Assembly: GCF_023158935.1 (NCBI RefSeq)
Contig: NZ_CP096120.1
Coordinates: 2,418,001-2,482,000 of the forward strand
Length of the DNA: 64,000 nucleotides
Direction: 5' to 3'
Origin: Acinetobacter portensis
Lineage (GTDB): Bacteria; Pseudomonadota; Gammaproteobacteria; Pseudomonadales; Moraxellaceae
The translations under genes were made by a program, and so were the position numbers. This document shows positions 17,258-26,661 of this stretch, piece by piece. The notes below the pieces were generated by a model that saw nothing but the letters and a program-made list of their open reading frames with translations, was not told the DNA's origin and ran no database searches. The stretch's first letter is position 1; each line of letters begins with the position of its first letter.

Positions 17258-18001
17258 ATGAATACCATGCTTAAAACGCTCCAGTTTCGCGCAGAAACAA
17301 TAGAAACACTCTGCCCTACCCATCATATACCCCTGATGGAAATCGCCGGTCACAGGCTCTGTAAATTGTGTGCCAAAGAAACCGTCCATCACTCACATGC
17401 AGCCTATGCAGATGAGCTGCAACAGCGATTGCTACAACAGAAAATTAAAAATTCAGGGCTCAATAAACGTTACCTGGATCGTGGCTTCAAGAATTATGTA
17501 GTTGCATGCCCTGCACAAGACAATACCATCAATCTATGTCAGGCCTTTGCACAGCAGATTATTTCTGACCACAACCCGAACATGTTGATGATTGGTACAC
17601 CAGGTACAGGTAAAACCCATCTGAGTGCATCAATTATTCGCAACATTCTGCATAACAGTACAAAATCTGCACGCTACTATACCAGTGCAGAAATTGCTCA
17701 AAAAATGATGGACACTTGGTCAGATGCTTCACGCTCTGAAAAGGAAGTCATCGACCATTTCTCCAGCTTTGATTTATTAGTGATTGATGAATATGGCCTG
17801 CATGACCGGCATGAAAAACGCCTGGAGATGGTGCATAAGGTCTTATATAGTCGTTATGACAATATGAAATCTACCCTGCTGATTTCCAATTTCACAGTCC
17901 AAAATATGCAGCGGGATTTAGGTGTCCGATTATGGTCAAGGTTGCATGAAAATAGCCTGATCATTGTTCCATGCTACTGGGCAGATCAAAGGATTACTTA
18001 A
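17258..18001 (+). CDS. DnaC-like replicative helicase loader
   Basis: This 247-residue AAA+ ATPase related to DnaC/IstB has the Walker A GTPGTGKTH at about residues 113-121 and Walker B LLVIDEYGL at about 172-180. Sensor-type residues lie in LLISNFTVQNM and VRLWSRLHE. An N-terminal zinc-ribbon-like pattern (CPTHH...CKLC) precedes it, as in phage DnaC-like proteins. It would load the host DnaB helicase on the element's origin. The DUF1376 gene is directly upstream. It is the last gene of the rightward unit; a terminator follows. Confidence 0.88.
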   Translation: MNTMLKTLQFRAETIETLCPTHHIPLMEIAGHRLCKLCAKETVHHSHAAYADELQQRLLQQKIKNSGLNKRYLDRGFKNYVVACPAQDNTINLCQAFAQQIISDHNPNMLMIGTPGTGKTHLSASIIRNILHNSTKSARYYTSAEIAQKMMDTWSDASRSEKEVIDHFSSFDLLVIDEYGLHDRHEKRLEMVHKVLYSRYDNMKSTLLISNFTVQNMQRDLGVRLWSRLHENSLIIVPCYWADQRIT

Positions 18002-18012
18002 TACTGCTTGCA

Positions 18013-18041
18013 AAAAAGAGCCTTGTTAGACGGCTCTTTTT
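18013..18041 (+). terminator. Terminator after dnaC-like gene
   Basis: AAAAAGAGCC-TTGTTAGAC-GGCTCTTTTT stem-loop with T-run. Confidence 0.8.
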
Positions 18042-18066
18042 AACTTATCTCTTTTTTAAATTAAGT

Positions 18067-18269
18067 GGCTTTGTTGCACAAACCTATCTGTAAAGGGTTT
18101 TTCAGCGATATAATTTTCAAATGAAGAAGCCTACACACAAAATCTACCGCACAACCAATTGGCCCGCATATAACCGAGCACTCATGAGTCGCGGAAATAT
18201 TGCCATTTGGTTTGATCCTGCTACGCAATGGTATGCGCCCCTTCTAAGCTAGGTTTGTGCAACAAAGCC
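18067..18269 (+). mobile_element. Internally deleted IS5-type element
   Basis: The 203-bp element begins GGCTTTGTTGCACAAACCT and ends AGGTTTGTGCAACAAAGCC, a perfect 19-bp inverted repeat of the IS5/IS903 kind. Only the first about 40 codons of a transposase remain. No target duplication is seen (AAATTAAGT left, TTACCTCAA right). It sits at the border between the integrative element and the restriction island. Confidence 0.85.
18121..18252 (+). pseudogene. N-terminal remnant of IS5-family transposase
   Basis: ATG 18121 opens 43 codons. KIYRTTNWPAYNRALMSRG and NIAIWFDPATQWYA match the start of IS5-family transposases known from Acinetobacter. The frame then runs into the right inverted repeat and stops at TAG 18250-18252. 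The catalytic domain is missing, so it cannot transpose itself. Confidence 0.8.
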
Positions 18270-18278
18270 TTACCTCAA

Positions 18279-21155
18279 TTAAAATCCCACATAAAACTTC
18301 TCAATCAATTGCCTTGTCTTCACCATTAAACTGGTCAAAACATTATCCCGCTCAAACAGCTTAACCTTATAGTTTGGTAAGTCCTTCAACTCTTCTTTAC
18401 GTGGTAGGCGTTTGGTGAACTCATAATGCTCCAGAACCTGCTTCATGGCTTCTGGTTTCAGGTTTTCTTCTTTACAAAGATGCTGATAGGCCTGTTCTTT
18501 TTCAGCATCCCAGAATTCAGAAAAAGCTGTTTGGACGCTTTGGCCGTTGATCATCTTCGGCATGTTTTCTTCAATGAATTTTTGAATGAGGTCTTGCTTA
18601 TCGTGCAAGCTAATATCGCTACTGATTAAATCGTAAATTTGCGCTTGGTACTTCTTACGCTTGTCCTCTGAGTCTGTATCAACAACAAGCTGTAGCAGGT
18701 TGATGATATAACCAACATTAATGCGATCACTATGCAGTAAATCCAGTTGAAAATCGACATCATCCAGTACCGATACTTTGTCTCTCTTGGTGGTCTTTCT
18801 AACGGCACGACATAGGTCAGCATACTTAGAGGCGAAGTTTGCAAAGTGCTGCTTATCAAGTTGTGTTTGGTCTTGATCGTATTCAATAAAAGTTTGTAAT
18901 TGCGCGTTATAGCGCATCACTTCACGGAAAGCTTTAATAAATTCCAGTTGCTGTTCTTCAGTGACAAGATCATCGACTGATTGGTAATTAGGCGTTAAGG
19001 CAAACAATTTGCTCACCGCAGCTTGATAATCCTGTTCGATTTCCGCATAGCTGGGAACAAGTACAATCTTGGTCGTTTCTTTATTAGAAAATAGCGCCAG
19101 CGCTTCATCTGTTGCACGTTTTAGGTTACGGAAACAGATGATATTGCCAAATGGTTTTTTATCGTTATAGACACGGTTGGTGCGTGAGAATGCTTGAATC
19201 AAGCCATGATATTTTAGGTTTTTATCGACATACAAGGTATTTAACGGCTTAGAGTCAAAGCCCGTGAGGAACATATTGACCACGATTAGAATATCAATCT
19301 GTCTGTTTTTTACGCGCTGTGCAATGTCGCGGTAGTACGCATAAAATTGATCACCTGAATTGTAGTTGGTTTTAAACTGCCGGTTGTAATTGGCAATGTA
19401 GCGATCCAGCTTATCCCGACTGGATGAATTGACCTGACTTGGAATATCTGCGGCTTCTTCATGAATTAAGCCATTTAAGTCATCAGTCGGTACAGCCTCA
19501 TTTGCAGCGTAGGAAAAGATGGTGGCAATGGTCAAAGGCTTAAATATCCGACCTTGTGCTTCATCTTCAATTTGCTTTTCGGCCTGCACCTTTTCAAAGA
19601 GGTCGTAATATTGGGTCAGTGTTTCGACCGAACTGACACAGAACATTGCGGTAAATTCGCGATTACGAGTTTTGGTATCGTGAATATTGACAATGTAGCG
19701 GGCAATCATTTCAAGGCGTTGCGGATTGTCATACAGTTCTTTGGTATCGATGCCTTCTACATCTTCCTCATAACTTTCATTCGTCGCCATGCCTTTGGCG
19801 GTGTATTTGCCACGATAATCAATCTGGAACTGCAAGACGTTACGATCACGGATGGCATCGACAATCACGTATTTATGCAAACACGCATTAAACAGGTAGT
19901 CTGTGGTGAGTTTTAAACCTGCTTTGCTTTGGCTGTTCTTTTCAAAAATAGGCGTACCGGTAAAACCAAACATTTGTGCATTGCTGAAGAATTTTTTGAT
20001 GTTCTGATGGGTCTCACCAAATTGACTGCGATGACATTCATCAAAAATAAAGACTACTTTTTTATTTTTAAGATAATCAATCGATTCTAAATAACGGTCG
20101 GTGCTGATGGCCCGATTGAGTTTTTGAATGGTGGTCACAATCAGTTTGTCATGACGTTGATCGAGCTGTTTTACCAAGGTCGATGTGTTATCTGTGCTGT
20201 CGACGCTGTCGGCTTTAAAAGCATTAAACTCACGTGAGGTTTGTGTGTCGAGGTCGTTACGATCCACCACAAACAAGACCTTTTCTACATCGGGCATTTG
20301 CATGATGATCTGACTGGCTTTAAAAGAAGTCAGGGTCTTGCCTGAACCTGTAGTGTGCCAGATATAGCCGTTCTGATCGGAGTTTTGCACATGCTCCACA
20401 ATTTTCTGTACCGCATAAATCTGATAGGGACGCAGCACCATCAGGCTTTTGGTGGTTTCTAGCAGCACCATGTACTGGGTCAACATTTGGGTCAGATGCT
20501 GCTGATTGAGAAAAGCTTCGGCAAAGTCGACAATTTCATTGATGTGTTTGTTATTGACATCCGCCCATGGAAAGGCAAATTCAATCCCAGTCGTACCGTT
20601 GGAGTAATAACGAGTATTGGCACCATTACTAATCACAAAAAGCTGAATAAAACCAAATAATCCTTGCCCTGCCCAATAGGCTTCACGAATATAGCGTTGC
20701 GTTTGATTAAAAGCTTCGGCGATTTCCATGCCGCGTTTTTTCAGCTCGATCTGTACCAAAGGTAAACCATTGACCAGTAAGGTCACATCGAAACGGCTGG
20801 TACGGCCGTTATAGTCGCGGTGGTCGATGGTGATTTGATTGGTGACCTGATAAATATTTTTGCTTGGATCATCTGATAAAAAGAAAATGTGCTTGCTTGT
20901 ACCATCATCAAATTTGACCGGAAACAGATCGCGCAGATTTTTGGCGCGCTCAAATACTGTGCCCGTGTTTAAAAAACTGATGACCTGTTTCCATTCCGTT
21001 TCTGATAATGGTGCAAGTCCATTGGCACGTTCAATTTGTGTTTTGAGATTAGACAGTAGTTGGCGTTCATCCTTGATGGTCACCGCAGCATATCCCAATT
21101 GCTTGAGCTGGCTAATCAGTTCATTTTCAAGTTGATATTCGCTTTGTACTGTCAT
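18279..21155 (-). CDS. hsdR: Type I restriction enzyme, R subunit
   Basis: The 958-residue motor and nuclease subunit of a type I restriction-modification complex. An N-terminal nuclease domain has the PD-(D/E)XK core, with the aspartate in RFDVTLLVNG and the ExK in QIELKKRG (about 117-138). The superfamily 2 helicase has Walker A HTTGSGKT (about 267), the Walker B box as FDECHRSQ (about 370) and FGFTGTPIF. A helical C-terminal region binds the methylase core. ATG 21155 has GAGGA upstream. It is separated from hsdS by three unrelated genes, an unusual layout for an hsd locus. Confidence 0.95.
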   Translation of the reverse strand: MTVQSEYQLENELISQLKQLGYAAVTIKDERQLLSNLKTQIERANGLAPLSETEWKQVISFLNTGTVFERAKNLRDLFPVKFDDGTSKHIFFLSDDPSKNIYQVTNQITIDHRDYNGRTSRFDVTLLVNGLPLVQIELKKRGMEIAEAFNQTQRYIREAYWAGQGLFGFIQLFVISNGANTRYYSNGTTGIEFAFPWADVNNKHINEIVDFAEAFLNQQHLTQMLTQYMVLLETTKSLMVLRPYQIYAVQKIVEHVQNSDQNGYIWHTTGSGKTLTSFKASQIIMQMPDVEKVLFVVDRNDLDTQTSREFNAFKADSVDSTDNTSTLVKQLDQRHDKLIVTTIQKLNRAISTDRYLESIDYLKNKKVVFIFDECHRSQFGETHQNIKKFFSNAQMFGFTGTPIFEKNSQSKAGLKLTTDYLFNACLHKYVIVDAIRDRNVLQFQIDYRGKYTAKGMATNESYEEDVEGIDTKELYDNPQRLEMIARYIVNIHDTKTRNREFTAMFCVSSVETLTQYYDLFEKVQAEKQIEDEAQGRIFKPLTIATIFSYAANEAVPTDDLNGLIHEEAADIPSQVNSSSRDKLDRYIANYNRQFKTNYNSGDQFYAYYRDIAQRVKNRQIDILIVVNMFLTGFDSKPLNTLYVDKNLKYHGLIQAFSRTNRVYNDKKPFGNIICFRNLKRATDEALALFSNKETTKIVLVPSYAEIEQDYQAAVSKLFALTPNYQSVDDLVTEEQQLEFIKAFREVMRYNAQLQTFIEYDQDQTQLDKQHFANFASKYADLCRAVRKTTKRDKVSVLDDVDFQLDLLHSDRINVGYIINLLQLVVDTDSEDKRKKYQAQIYDLISSDISLHDKQDLIQKFIEENMPKMINGQSVQTAFSEFWDAEKEQAYQHLCKEENLKPEAMKQVLEHYEFTKRLPRKEELKDLPNYKVKLFERDNVLTSLMVKTRQLIEKFYVGF

Positions 21156-21206
21156 TTCATCCTCTACTCTCTAAATTCTTATTCGCTTTATATTCAATAT
21201 ACTGAT

Positions 21207-22304
21207 TTATCTTAAAGTTTTTTCAAGCACATCTAACAAACTTGCTTTCTCCAAAATCAAATCTCGAATCGCTTCAAAATTATTTTCAGGTGCTCGCCAA
21301 TAGATACATAACCAGCGTTCAGCACCACCTTTATATTTTTCAATTTTCCAGTTGAGGTAGCGTGAATCATCGTTGCATTTCAAAATAGAAAATGCTTGCT
21401 CCTCTAATGCTTCTGGTAAATTCAAAATATAAGTATTCACCCCAAAGATTGTCTCGCCTTGATTTTCATAAATGTATAAAGTGTTATTTGTCAGGTTATT
21501 CCACGCATCGTTATAAAAACGAATCCCTCCCCATGATTCATATTTGTTTCTAGAGATATAACCATCAATGGATTGATTAAGAAGCTGACTGATACTATCG
21601 ACAACTTCTTGAATAGTATTAGTTTTCAACTTTTGTAACTCTTGTATTTCTTGATAATGATCAAAAATAAATTGGATACGGTTCATATCTAGTTTCTGGG
21701 TACGATAATAACTTTCAAGATGCAGCAAAAACTCACGTGCAAACAAATTCCATTTATTCATGGGATTCGTCATCATTTGTTCTGCAAGGTAAGGTCTGAC
21801 AGCATTCACCAATTCTTGGTAGGAAATACCGAGCCAATTTTGGGCTTCACTTTTACCAGAGATGCTGAGTATCAAGCCAAGGATAGCTTTGCCTTTTGAG
21901 CGTGTTTGAGCATATTTCACATAGTCATCAAATGGATTGTTTTGATGATGATAAATTTTAGCTTCCAGTAAAATGAGATGCGTATCGGTATCAATCATTA
22001 GGTCGATACGATTGCTGTTATGTGTAACGCATTCTCGCTCCAAGTTTTCCACTTGACCTAAACTAGAATTCTCTAGGGCGCTCATTCCTACAACAACATC
22101 ACTAAAGCCTTTCCAGAACACCTCTCCCAACTCATGGGATTCTTGAGGGTTTAAGAAAAATTCAAGCAATTCAGTGGTGGGATTTTCGTAATGGCTACGA
22201 ATCGCAGTATCGAAAAAAGTTTTTTCTCGCGGAATCGCTTTAAACTTTTTTGCAGAATCTAAAAGTTGTGTGAAATGTTCAAAAGGTGAAGTTGCTAAAT
22301 TCAT
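21207..22304 (-). CDS. PD-(D/E)XK nuclease superfamily protein
   Basis: This 365-residue protein has a nuclease-like core: NRIDLMIDTDTHLILLEAK at about residues 96-114 gives the D...ExK pattern of PD-(D/E)XK enzymes, followed by a predicted helix YVKYAQTRSKG. It resembles the PDDEXK_4 group of uncharacterised proteins often seen near defence genes. GGGGG lies just before ATG 22304. It sits 51 bases upstream of hsdR on the same strand, so it may be part of the restriction operon. Nuclease activity is predicted only from these motifs. Confidence 0.75.
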   Translation of the reverse strand: MNLATSPFEHFTQLLDSAKKFKAIPREKTFFDTAIRSHYENPTTELLEFFLNPQESHELGEVFWKGFSDVVVGMSALENSSLGQVENLERECVTHNSNRIDLMIDTDTHLILLEAKIYHHQNNPFDDYVKYAQTRSKGKAILGLILSISGKSEAQNWLGISYQELVNAVRPYLAEQMMTNPMNKWNLFAREFLLHLESYYRTQKLDMNRIQFIFDHYQEIQELQKLKTNTIQEVVDSISQLLNQSIDGYISRNKYESWGGIRFYNDAWNNLTNNTLYIYENQGETIFGVNTYILNLPEALEEQAFSILKCNDDSRYLNWKIEKYKGGAERWLCIYWRAPENNFEAIRDLILEKASLLDVLEKTLR

Positions 22305-22373
22305 TATGCCCCCTATACAAACATCTGATGTAACAAGCTTTTCCCATGTTAGGAACTATAATCAGTAATTCCA

Positions 22374-22742
22374 TTATTTATAATCCACAGACTTAACAAC
22401 ACAAAGCACTTTAGTCGTGTGATGGGCAGTATGTGATCTAAATAATTCACTACATTTAATTTGCACCGACTTCCCTTCTTTCTTAAATAGTGAAGAATAA
22501 CGTGGGTCATTATCCACCAATTGAATAAGTTTAGTTTTGACTAAACCTTCTTCACCATCGACATTGACTTGCCGGTCTAAAGCTAATGCAATTTGATTAC
22601 CGCCAAAAGCTTCTTGATTAGGATGTAAGCTTTTAATTCTCAGTAATTTTCCTGTTAATGTTGCTGGTTGATCATAATAAAATGTTTGTGCTTGGCTTAA
22701 TATAGGCATTAAGGCAAGCACAGCAATTAAAAGTTTTTTCAT
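22374..22742 (-). CDS. Secreted DUF4431-like protein
   Basis: The 122-residue protein starts with a clear Sec signal peptide (MKKLLIAVLALMPILSQAQ) and continues with ATLTGKLLRIKSLHPNQEA and ALALDRQVNVDGEEG, a small beta-rich domain. Two cysteines (IKCSELF and VLCVVKS) near the C terminus could form a disulphide in the periplasm. The pattern resembles DUF4431. The role is unknown, and its place inside an hsd operon is odd for a periplasmic protein. A GGGGA ribosome site precedes ATG 22742. Confidence 0.65.
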   Translation of the reverse strand: MKKLLIAVLALMPILSQAQTFYYDQPATLTGKLLRIKSLHPNQEAFGGNQIALALDRQVNVDGEEGLVKTKLIQLVDNDPRYSSLFKKEGKSVQIKCSELFRSHTAHHTTKVLCVVKSVDYK

Positions 22743-22778
22743 ATTCCCCTATCTCTTTTCAATTTTTAACTATTTGAA

Positions 22779-23630
22779 TTACTGATATTCTTTCTTTATT
22801 GCATTAAAGTGGAACAATTTTGAGTAATTGACTTTACGGATTTGCTCATAATCCTCAGTTGGTTTTTCTCCCTGATAAGTCACTTTTAGGGGAAAATATG
22901 CAGCGCCATTATTGATCACGTCCAAACGACTGTCATAGCTATAATATAGGGGCGAATCTTCTTCATAACTGCCCCCGTTATCAGCTCCAGCATCCGCTAC
23001 ACCATAACTATTGATATAGTCATTTTCAGGGAGGTGCAACGCTTCCCACCACAGTTCTGTCGTTCCTGTGCTGGTGTACCCGTTTTGGAAGATACTGCCG
23101 ACCAGGTTCTTGCCCAAAGGCTTTAAGTTTTTAGCAATTTCTTCCAGATCAAGCCCCACACGTCCCCAGCTACCAGAAAATTCGGCATCTTTGGCACTTC
23201 GGCTGACCAGTTGATACTGACCATTGTTCAGTTTTTTAAAACTAAACAAGTCCGCTGTTCCTGTACAGGCATGGCACGACACCACATTACCTTCACTACC
23301 GACCTGTATCTTTTCAATCATGACCAGATAACGGGATTCCTTGGCATTATTTTTATATTCAATCACTGGGTGCATGAGCGCGACAGTTGTATTTTCATCT
23401 TCATCCGCCTGTCCCAAGGTAACATGCGGCATTTTGCTCAACTCTTCGTCATCGACATAGCCACGGCTCATCTGACCGCTATAAAACTGGCGCATGATGT
23501 TCTTAAAGCTCAGGTTATCCAGTTGTACTTGTGCCATTTGCAGCGTTGAAAATTGTGGATTAGCTGTAGCCATTGGTGCAGCAAACAAAGCGCTGCTGCT
23601 TAAAGCCAGACTGAGTAATAATTTTTTCAT
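22779..23630 (-). CDS. Secreted protein of unknown function
   Basis: A 283-residue protein with a signal peptide (LLLSLALSSSALFAAPMATA). The mature part has a CHAC motif (VVSCHACTGTADLFSF) at about residue 119, and is otherwise acidic and rich in tyrosine and glycine. I do not recognise the family. GGGGG precedes ATG 23630. It is followed 36 bases later by the DUF4431-like gene, another exported protein, so the two probably form a cargo pair. Both lie between hsdS and the nuclease gene. Confidence 0.65.
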   Translation of the reverse strand: MKKLLLSLALSSSALFAAPMATANPQFSTLQMAQVQLDNLSFKNIMRQFYSGQMSRGYVDDEELSKMPHVTLGQADEDENTTVALMHPVIEYKNNAKESRYLVMIEKIQVGSEGNVVSCHACTGTADLFSFKKLNNGQYQLVSRSAKDAEFSGSWGRVGLDLEEIAKNLKPLGKNLVGSIFQNGYTSTGTTELWWEALHLPENDYINSYGVADAGADNGGSYEEDSPLYYSYDSRLDVINNGAAYFPLKVTYQGEKPTEDYEQIRKVNYSKLFHFNAIKKEYQ

Positions 23631-23689
23631 TTCTACCCCCTATAAAATATAAAAAACCAAATCTCTCCCGAAATCTGGTCATAAAAAAT

Positions 23690-24868
23690 CTACACAAACA
23701 TCTGCTGCAACAAGCCTTTTTTCCAAGTTTTCGCTTGCTCAATTTGCTGTGCCACGACTTCAATTTTTTGGTCGATAGCAGACAAGAAATTAGAGATTTT
23801 GGTTTGTTCTGCTAGGCAAGGGTATTCAATTTCAGCCTCAGATATAACACCCCAATCAGCCCGTGGCATTTTTGAACCTGATTGAATATTTGTTAACTCC
23901 GAGAATTGTTCACTTTGGATATACTGAAATAAATAATCATTTGAAACTTTGATTCCAGTCAAAACCCAGATTTCACTTGAGCACACACCTTTAAATTTAG
24001 GTTTAGCAAATTTTCTTAAATATGGTCGTAGCTTCCCAAACAAAACACTGTTCTTTTCAAACAAATTTTTTGTACTTTGCTGTTCACAACTTTCAATAGT
24101 ACCTAATATTTTCCCAGTATTTTGAGATAAATGCTCTAATTCAATACAGGGTAAATTTCCCTCGTTCTGAGGATTAAAATTTTTAGATTTATTTGTGAAA
24201 ACATCACGAATTATATTTATATCCCACTCCCCAAATTCACTACCATCATCCGTTTTAAAACGAATCTGCTGACTAAACAGCTTTTGCATCATGCCCTGTT
24301 TATATTGGCTCAGCAGCGCATGTTTTTGCGTGAGTTGGCTAATCTTTTCATCCACGGCAGAAAGAAAAGAGGCGATTTTGGTTTGTTCTTCTTTGGATGG
24401 AAGGCTAATAGGTAAAGATATTAGATCTTCTCTAACAAATCCTTTAATAGACGTCCCTTGATTTAAATCTAACAATCTTGGGGTGACATTTTTCATTAAA
24501 TATGCAATAAAAAGAGCATAATCTTTTTTAGGTGTGAGAGCTGTAAAATCTTGACTTGTACATAATTCTTGGTTTGTAAGAGCAACTTTTCCAACACCAA
24601 CACGAGATACTAATAAAATACTATTCTTAGGTATCTTTTTTGTAGCACTATTTTTTATAGCATCTTCTGAAATAAAGCGATTTATACGTATATCGAAGAT
24701 ACTCTCTTCATTTAAATCAGAACTAGATATCCAAGGAATGTTCCCATTCCAATAATCATGAATATCTTTTGAAGGAGTTCCTCCACTGCTAAACTCACCT
24801 AACTCCTTAACTTTAGTATTGATCCAATCCCCATCAAACTCTTTAAAACGTAACTTTGGCGTAGCCAT
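23690..24868 (-). CDS. hsdS: Type I restriction enzyme, S subunit
   Basis: The 392-residue specificity subunit has two target recognition domains. The first spans about residues 1-165 (WINTKVKELGEFSSGGTP ... LPISLPSKEEQTKIASFLSA) and the second about 200-375 (WDINIIRDVFTNKSKN ... IEYPCLAEQTKISNFLSA). Each ends in the conserved helix that sets the spacing between half-sites. These helices (VDEKISQLTQKHALLSQYKQ and IDQKIEVVAQQIEQ) are intact. Its ATG overlaps the hsdM stop (TAATG), giving translational coupling. The target sequence cannot be read from the protein. Confidence 0.95.
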   Translation of the reverse strand: MATPKLRFKEFDGDWINTKVKELGEFSSGGTPSKDIHDYWNGNIPWISSSDLNEESIFDIRINRFISEDAIKNSATKKIPKNSILLVSRVGVGKVALTNQELCTSQDFTALTPKKDYALFIAYLMKNVTPRLLDLNQGTSIKGFVREDLISLPISLPSKEEQTKIASFLSAVDEKISQLTQKHALLSQYKQGMMQKLFSQQIRFKTDDGSEFGEWDINIIRDVFTNKSKNFNPQNEGNLPCIELEHLSQNTGKILGTIESCEQQSTKNLFEKNSVLFGKLRPYLRKFAKPKFKGVCSSEIWVLTGIKVSNDYLFQYIQSEQFSELTNIQSGSKMPRADWGVISEAEIEYPCLAEQTKISNFLSAIDQKIEVVAQQIEQAKTWKKGLLQQMFV

Positions 24869-26436
24869 TACTTCACCTCCGCAAACGGTGAAACAATGCC
24901 TAGCTCATTACAAAAATCTGCAATCACAGCATCAGTTTTTTGGCTGTCTTGTTCCAAAGCTTGAAGCTGCTTTGCAATCGCATCTAAATCAATCTCGGCT
25001 TCCGCTTCAAAGGTATCCACATAACGTGGAATATTCAGGTTGTAATCGTTATCTTTCACTTCTTGCAAAGTCGCGACATGCGCATACTTTTCAATATTTT
25101 CACGCTTTTCAAATGCCGCAACAATCTTATCCAAATGCTCAGGCAATAACTTGTTTTGGTTCTTCTGCTTTTCAAAATCATTGCTGGCATCAATAAACAG
25201 AATATTGCCGCTCTGCTCACGGTTTTTCTTCAATACCAAAATACAGGTCGGAATAGACGTGCCATAGAAAATATTGGCGGGTAGACCAATAATGACATCC
25301 ACCACGTTCATCTGTTCAATCAAATACTGACGAATCACGCCCTCACTCGAACCACGGAACAATACGCCATGCGGTAACACCACCGCCATCGTGCCATTGT
25401 CATCGAGTTGATACAGCATGTGCTGTACAAAAGCCATATCGGCTTTAGAACTTGGCGCCAGTTTGCCATACGCAGCAAAGCGTTCATCTTGTAAAAATAA
25501 CGGATCGGCTGACCAGTTGGCAGAGAATGGCGGATTCGCCACCACCGCATCAAACTTTTTATCTAAATGCTGCGGACGGGTTAAAGTATTTTCCTGCTTG
25601 ATGTCGAACTTGGCAAAATGCACATCATGCAGAATCATGTTCATGCGTGCCAAGTTGTAGGTGGTACGGTTCATCTCCTGACCGTAAATCATATCGACAT
25701 CTTTCACTTCACGTTTTACCCGTAGCAATAACGAACCCGAACCACACGTCGGATCATACACAGAACGCAAACGGTCTTTGCCCTGCGTGACGATTTTCGC
25801 CAATAAAGTCGATACGGATTGTGGGGTATAGAATTCCCCTGCTTTTTTACCTGCACCTGATGCAAACTCACCAATCAGGTATTCATAAGCATCACCTAAT
25901 ACATCTGATTCGGTATTGCTAATATCAAAATCAATGTCATCTAAATGACTCAGGACTTTCGCCACCAGTGCATTACGGTCACTGGCATTATTGCCAAGCT
26001 TGGTCGAGTTTAGATCCAAATCTTCAAACAGGTTGGCAAAGTCATCGGCAGAGTCGGTGCCTAAAGTGCTTTGTTCAATTGATTTTAAGGTCGCAGTTAA
26101 ATCATCCAAAATGAATTCGCCCTGACGGCCACGCTCAGCCAGCGTATGGAACAGCTGCTTGGGTGTCAGTGCATAACCCACTTCGGCAATGGCATTCTTT
26201 TTAATTTCTTCGATATAAGGCACATGCTCAGGATTGTTTTCATCCAGCTCAAGAAAGCTGACCTCTTCGCCATCCAGTAATTCATTGGCAAAGTTCACCG
26301 ATTTTTCTGATAAATATTTAAAGAAAATAAAGCCCAGTATGTAATCACGGAATTCATCGGCGCCCATGGTGCCACGCAAAGTATTGGCAATATTCCAAAG
26401 TTGTTTTTGTAATTGTTGCAGTTGTACGTGGGTCAT
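24868..26436 (-). CDS. hsdM: Type I DNA methyltransferase, M subunit
   Basis: This is the 522-residue N6-adenine methylase subunit. The N-terminal HsdM helical domain (QKQLWNIANTLRGTMGADEFRDYILGF) is followed by the Rossmann-like methylase domain with SAM motif DPTCGSGSLLL at about residue 228. The catalytic motif NPPF is in VVANPPFSANW at about 299. It is the first gene of the hsd unit. Together with HsdS it would protect host DNA; with HsdR it forms the restriction complex. Confidence 0.96.
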   Translation of the reverse strand: MTHVQLQQLQKQLWNIANTLRGTMGADEFRDYILGFIFFKYLSEKSVNFANELLDGEEVSFLELDENNPEHVPYIEEIKKNAIAEVGYALTPKQLFHTLAERGRQGEFILDDLTATLKSIEQSTLGTDSADDFANLFEDLDLNSTKLGNNASDRNALVAKVLSHLDDIDFDISNTESDVLGDAYEYLIGEFASGAGKKAGEFYTPQSVSTLLAKIVTQGKDRLRSVYDPTCGSGSLLLRVKREVKDVDMIYGQEMNRTTYNLARMNMILHDVHFAKFDIKQENTLTRPQHLDKKFDAVVANPPFSANWSADPLFLQDERFAAYGKLAPSSKADMAFVQHMLYQLDDNGTMAVVLPHGVLFRGSSEGVIRQYLIEQMNVVDVIIGLPANIFYGTSIPTCILVLKKNREQSGNILFIDASNDFEKQKNQNKLLPEHLDKIVAAFEKRENIEKYAHVATLQEVKDNDYNLNIPRYVDTFEAEAEIDLDAIAKQLQALEQDSQKTDAVIADFCNELGIVSPFAEVK

Positions 26437-26661
26437 TGTTATAGGAGTCCAAATAAGTAAATCATTAATAAAATGATTTTACCTAAAATTCTAAATTATG
26501 CAGCAGTAAAAAGGTGGACAAGGACATGAATTGTCGTGGTCAAGCGATGTAATCTGTCAATTCAGGCGCTAGATAGAGACATAATCTAAACTATATAGCA
26601 GCCTACTCCAGTAATCTTCACTACAGAAAAATAAAGACATTAAAGTACTCCAGATATGGGA
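26437..26661. other. Spacer between hsd locus and HNH gene
   Basis: 225 bases with no open frame. It should hold the hsdM promoter, but no convincing boxes were seen. Confidence 0.3.

Noticed and set aside
14300..18300. Direct repeat of the tRNA-Gly 3' end as an attachment site
   Set aside because: No second copy of the tRNA 3' end was seen to the right of the integrase genes.
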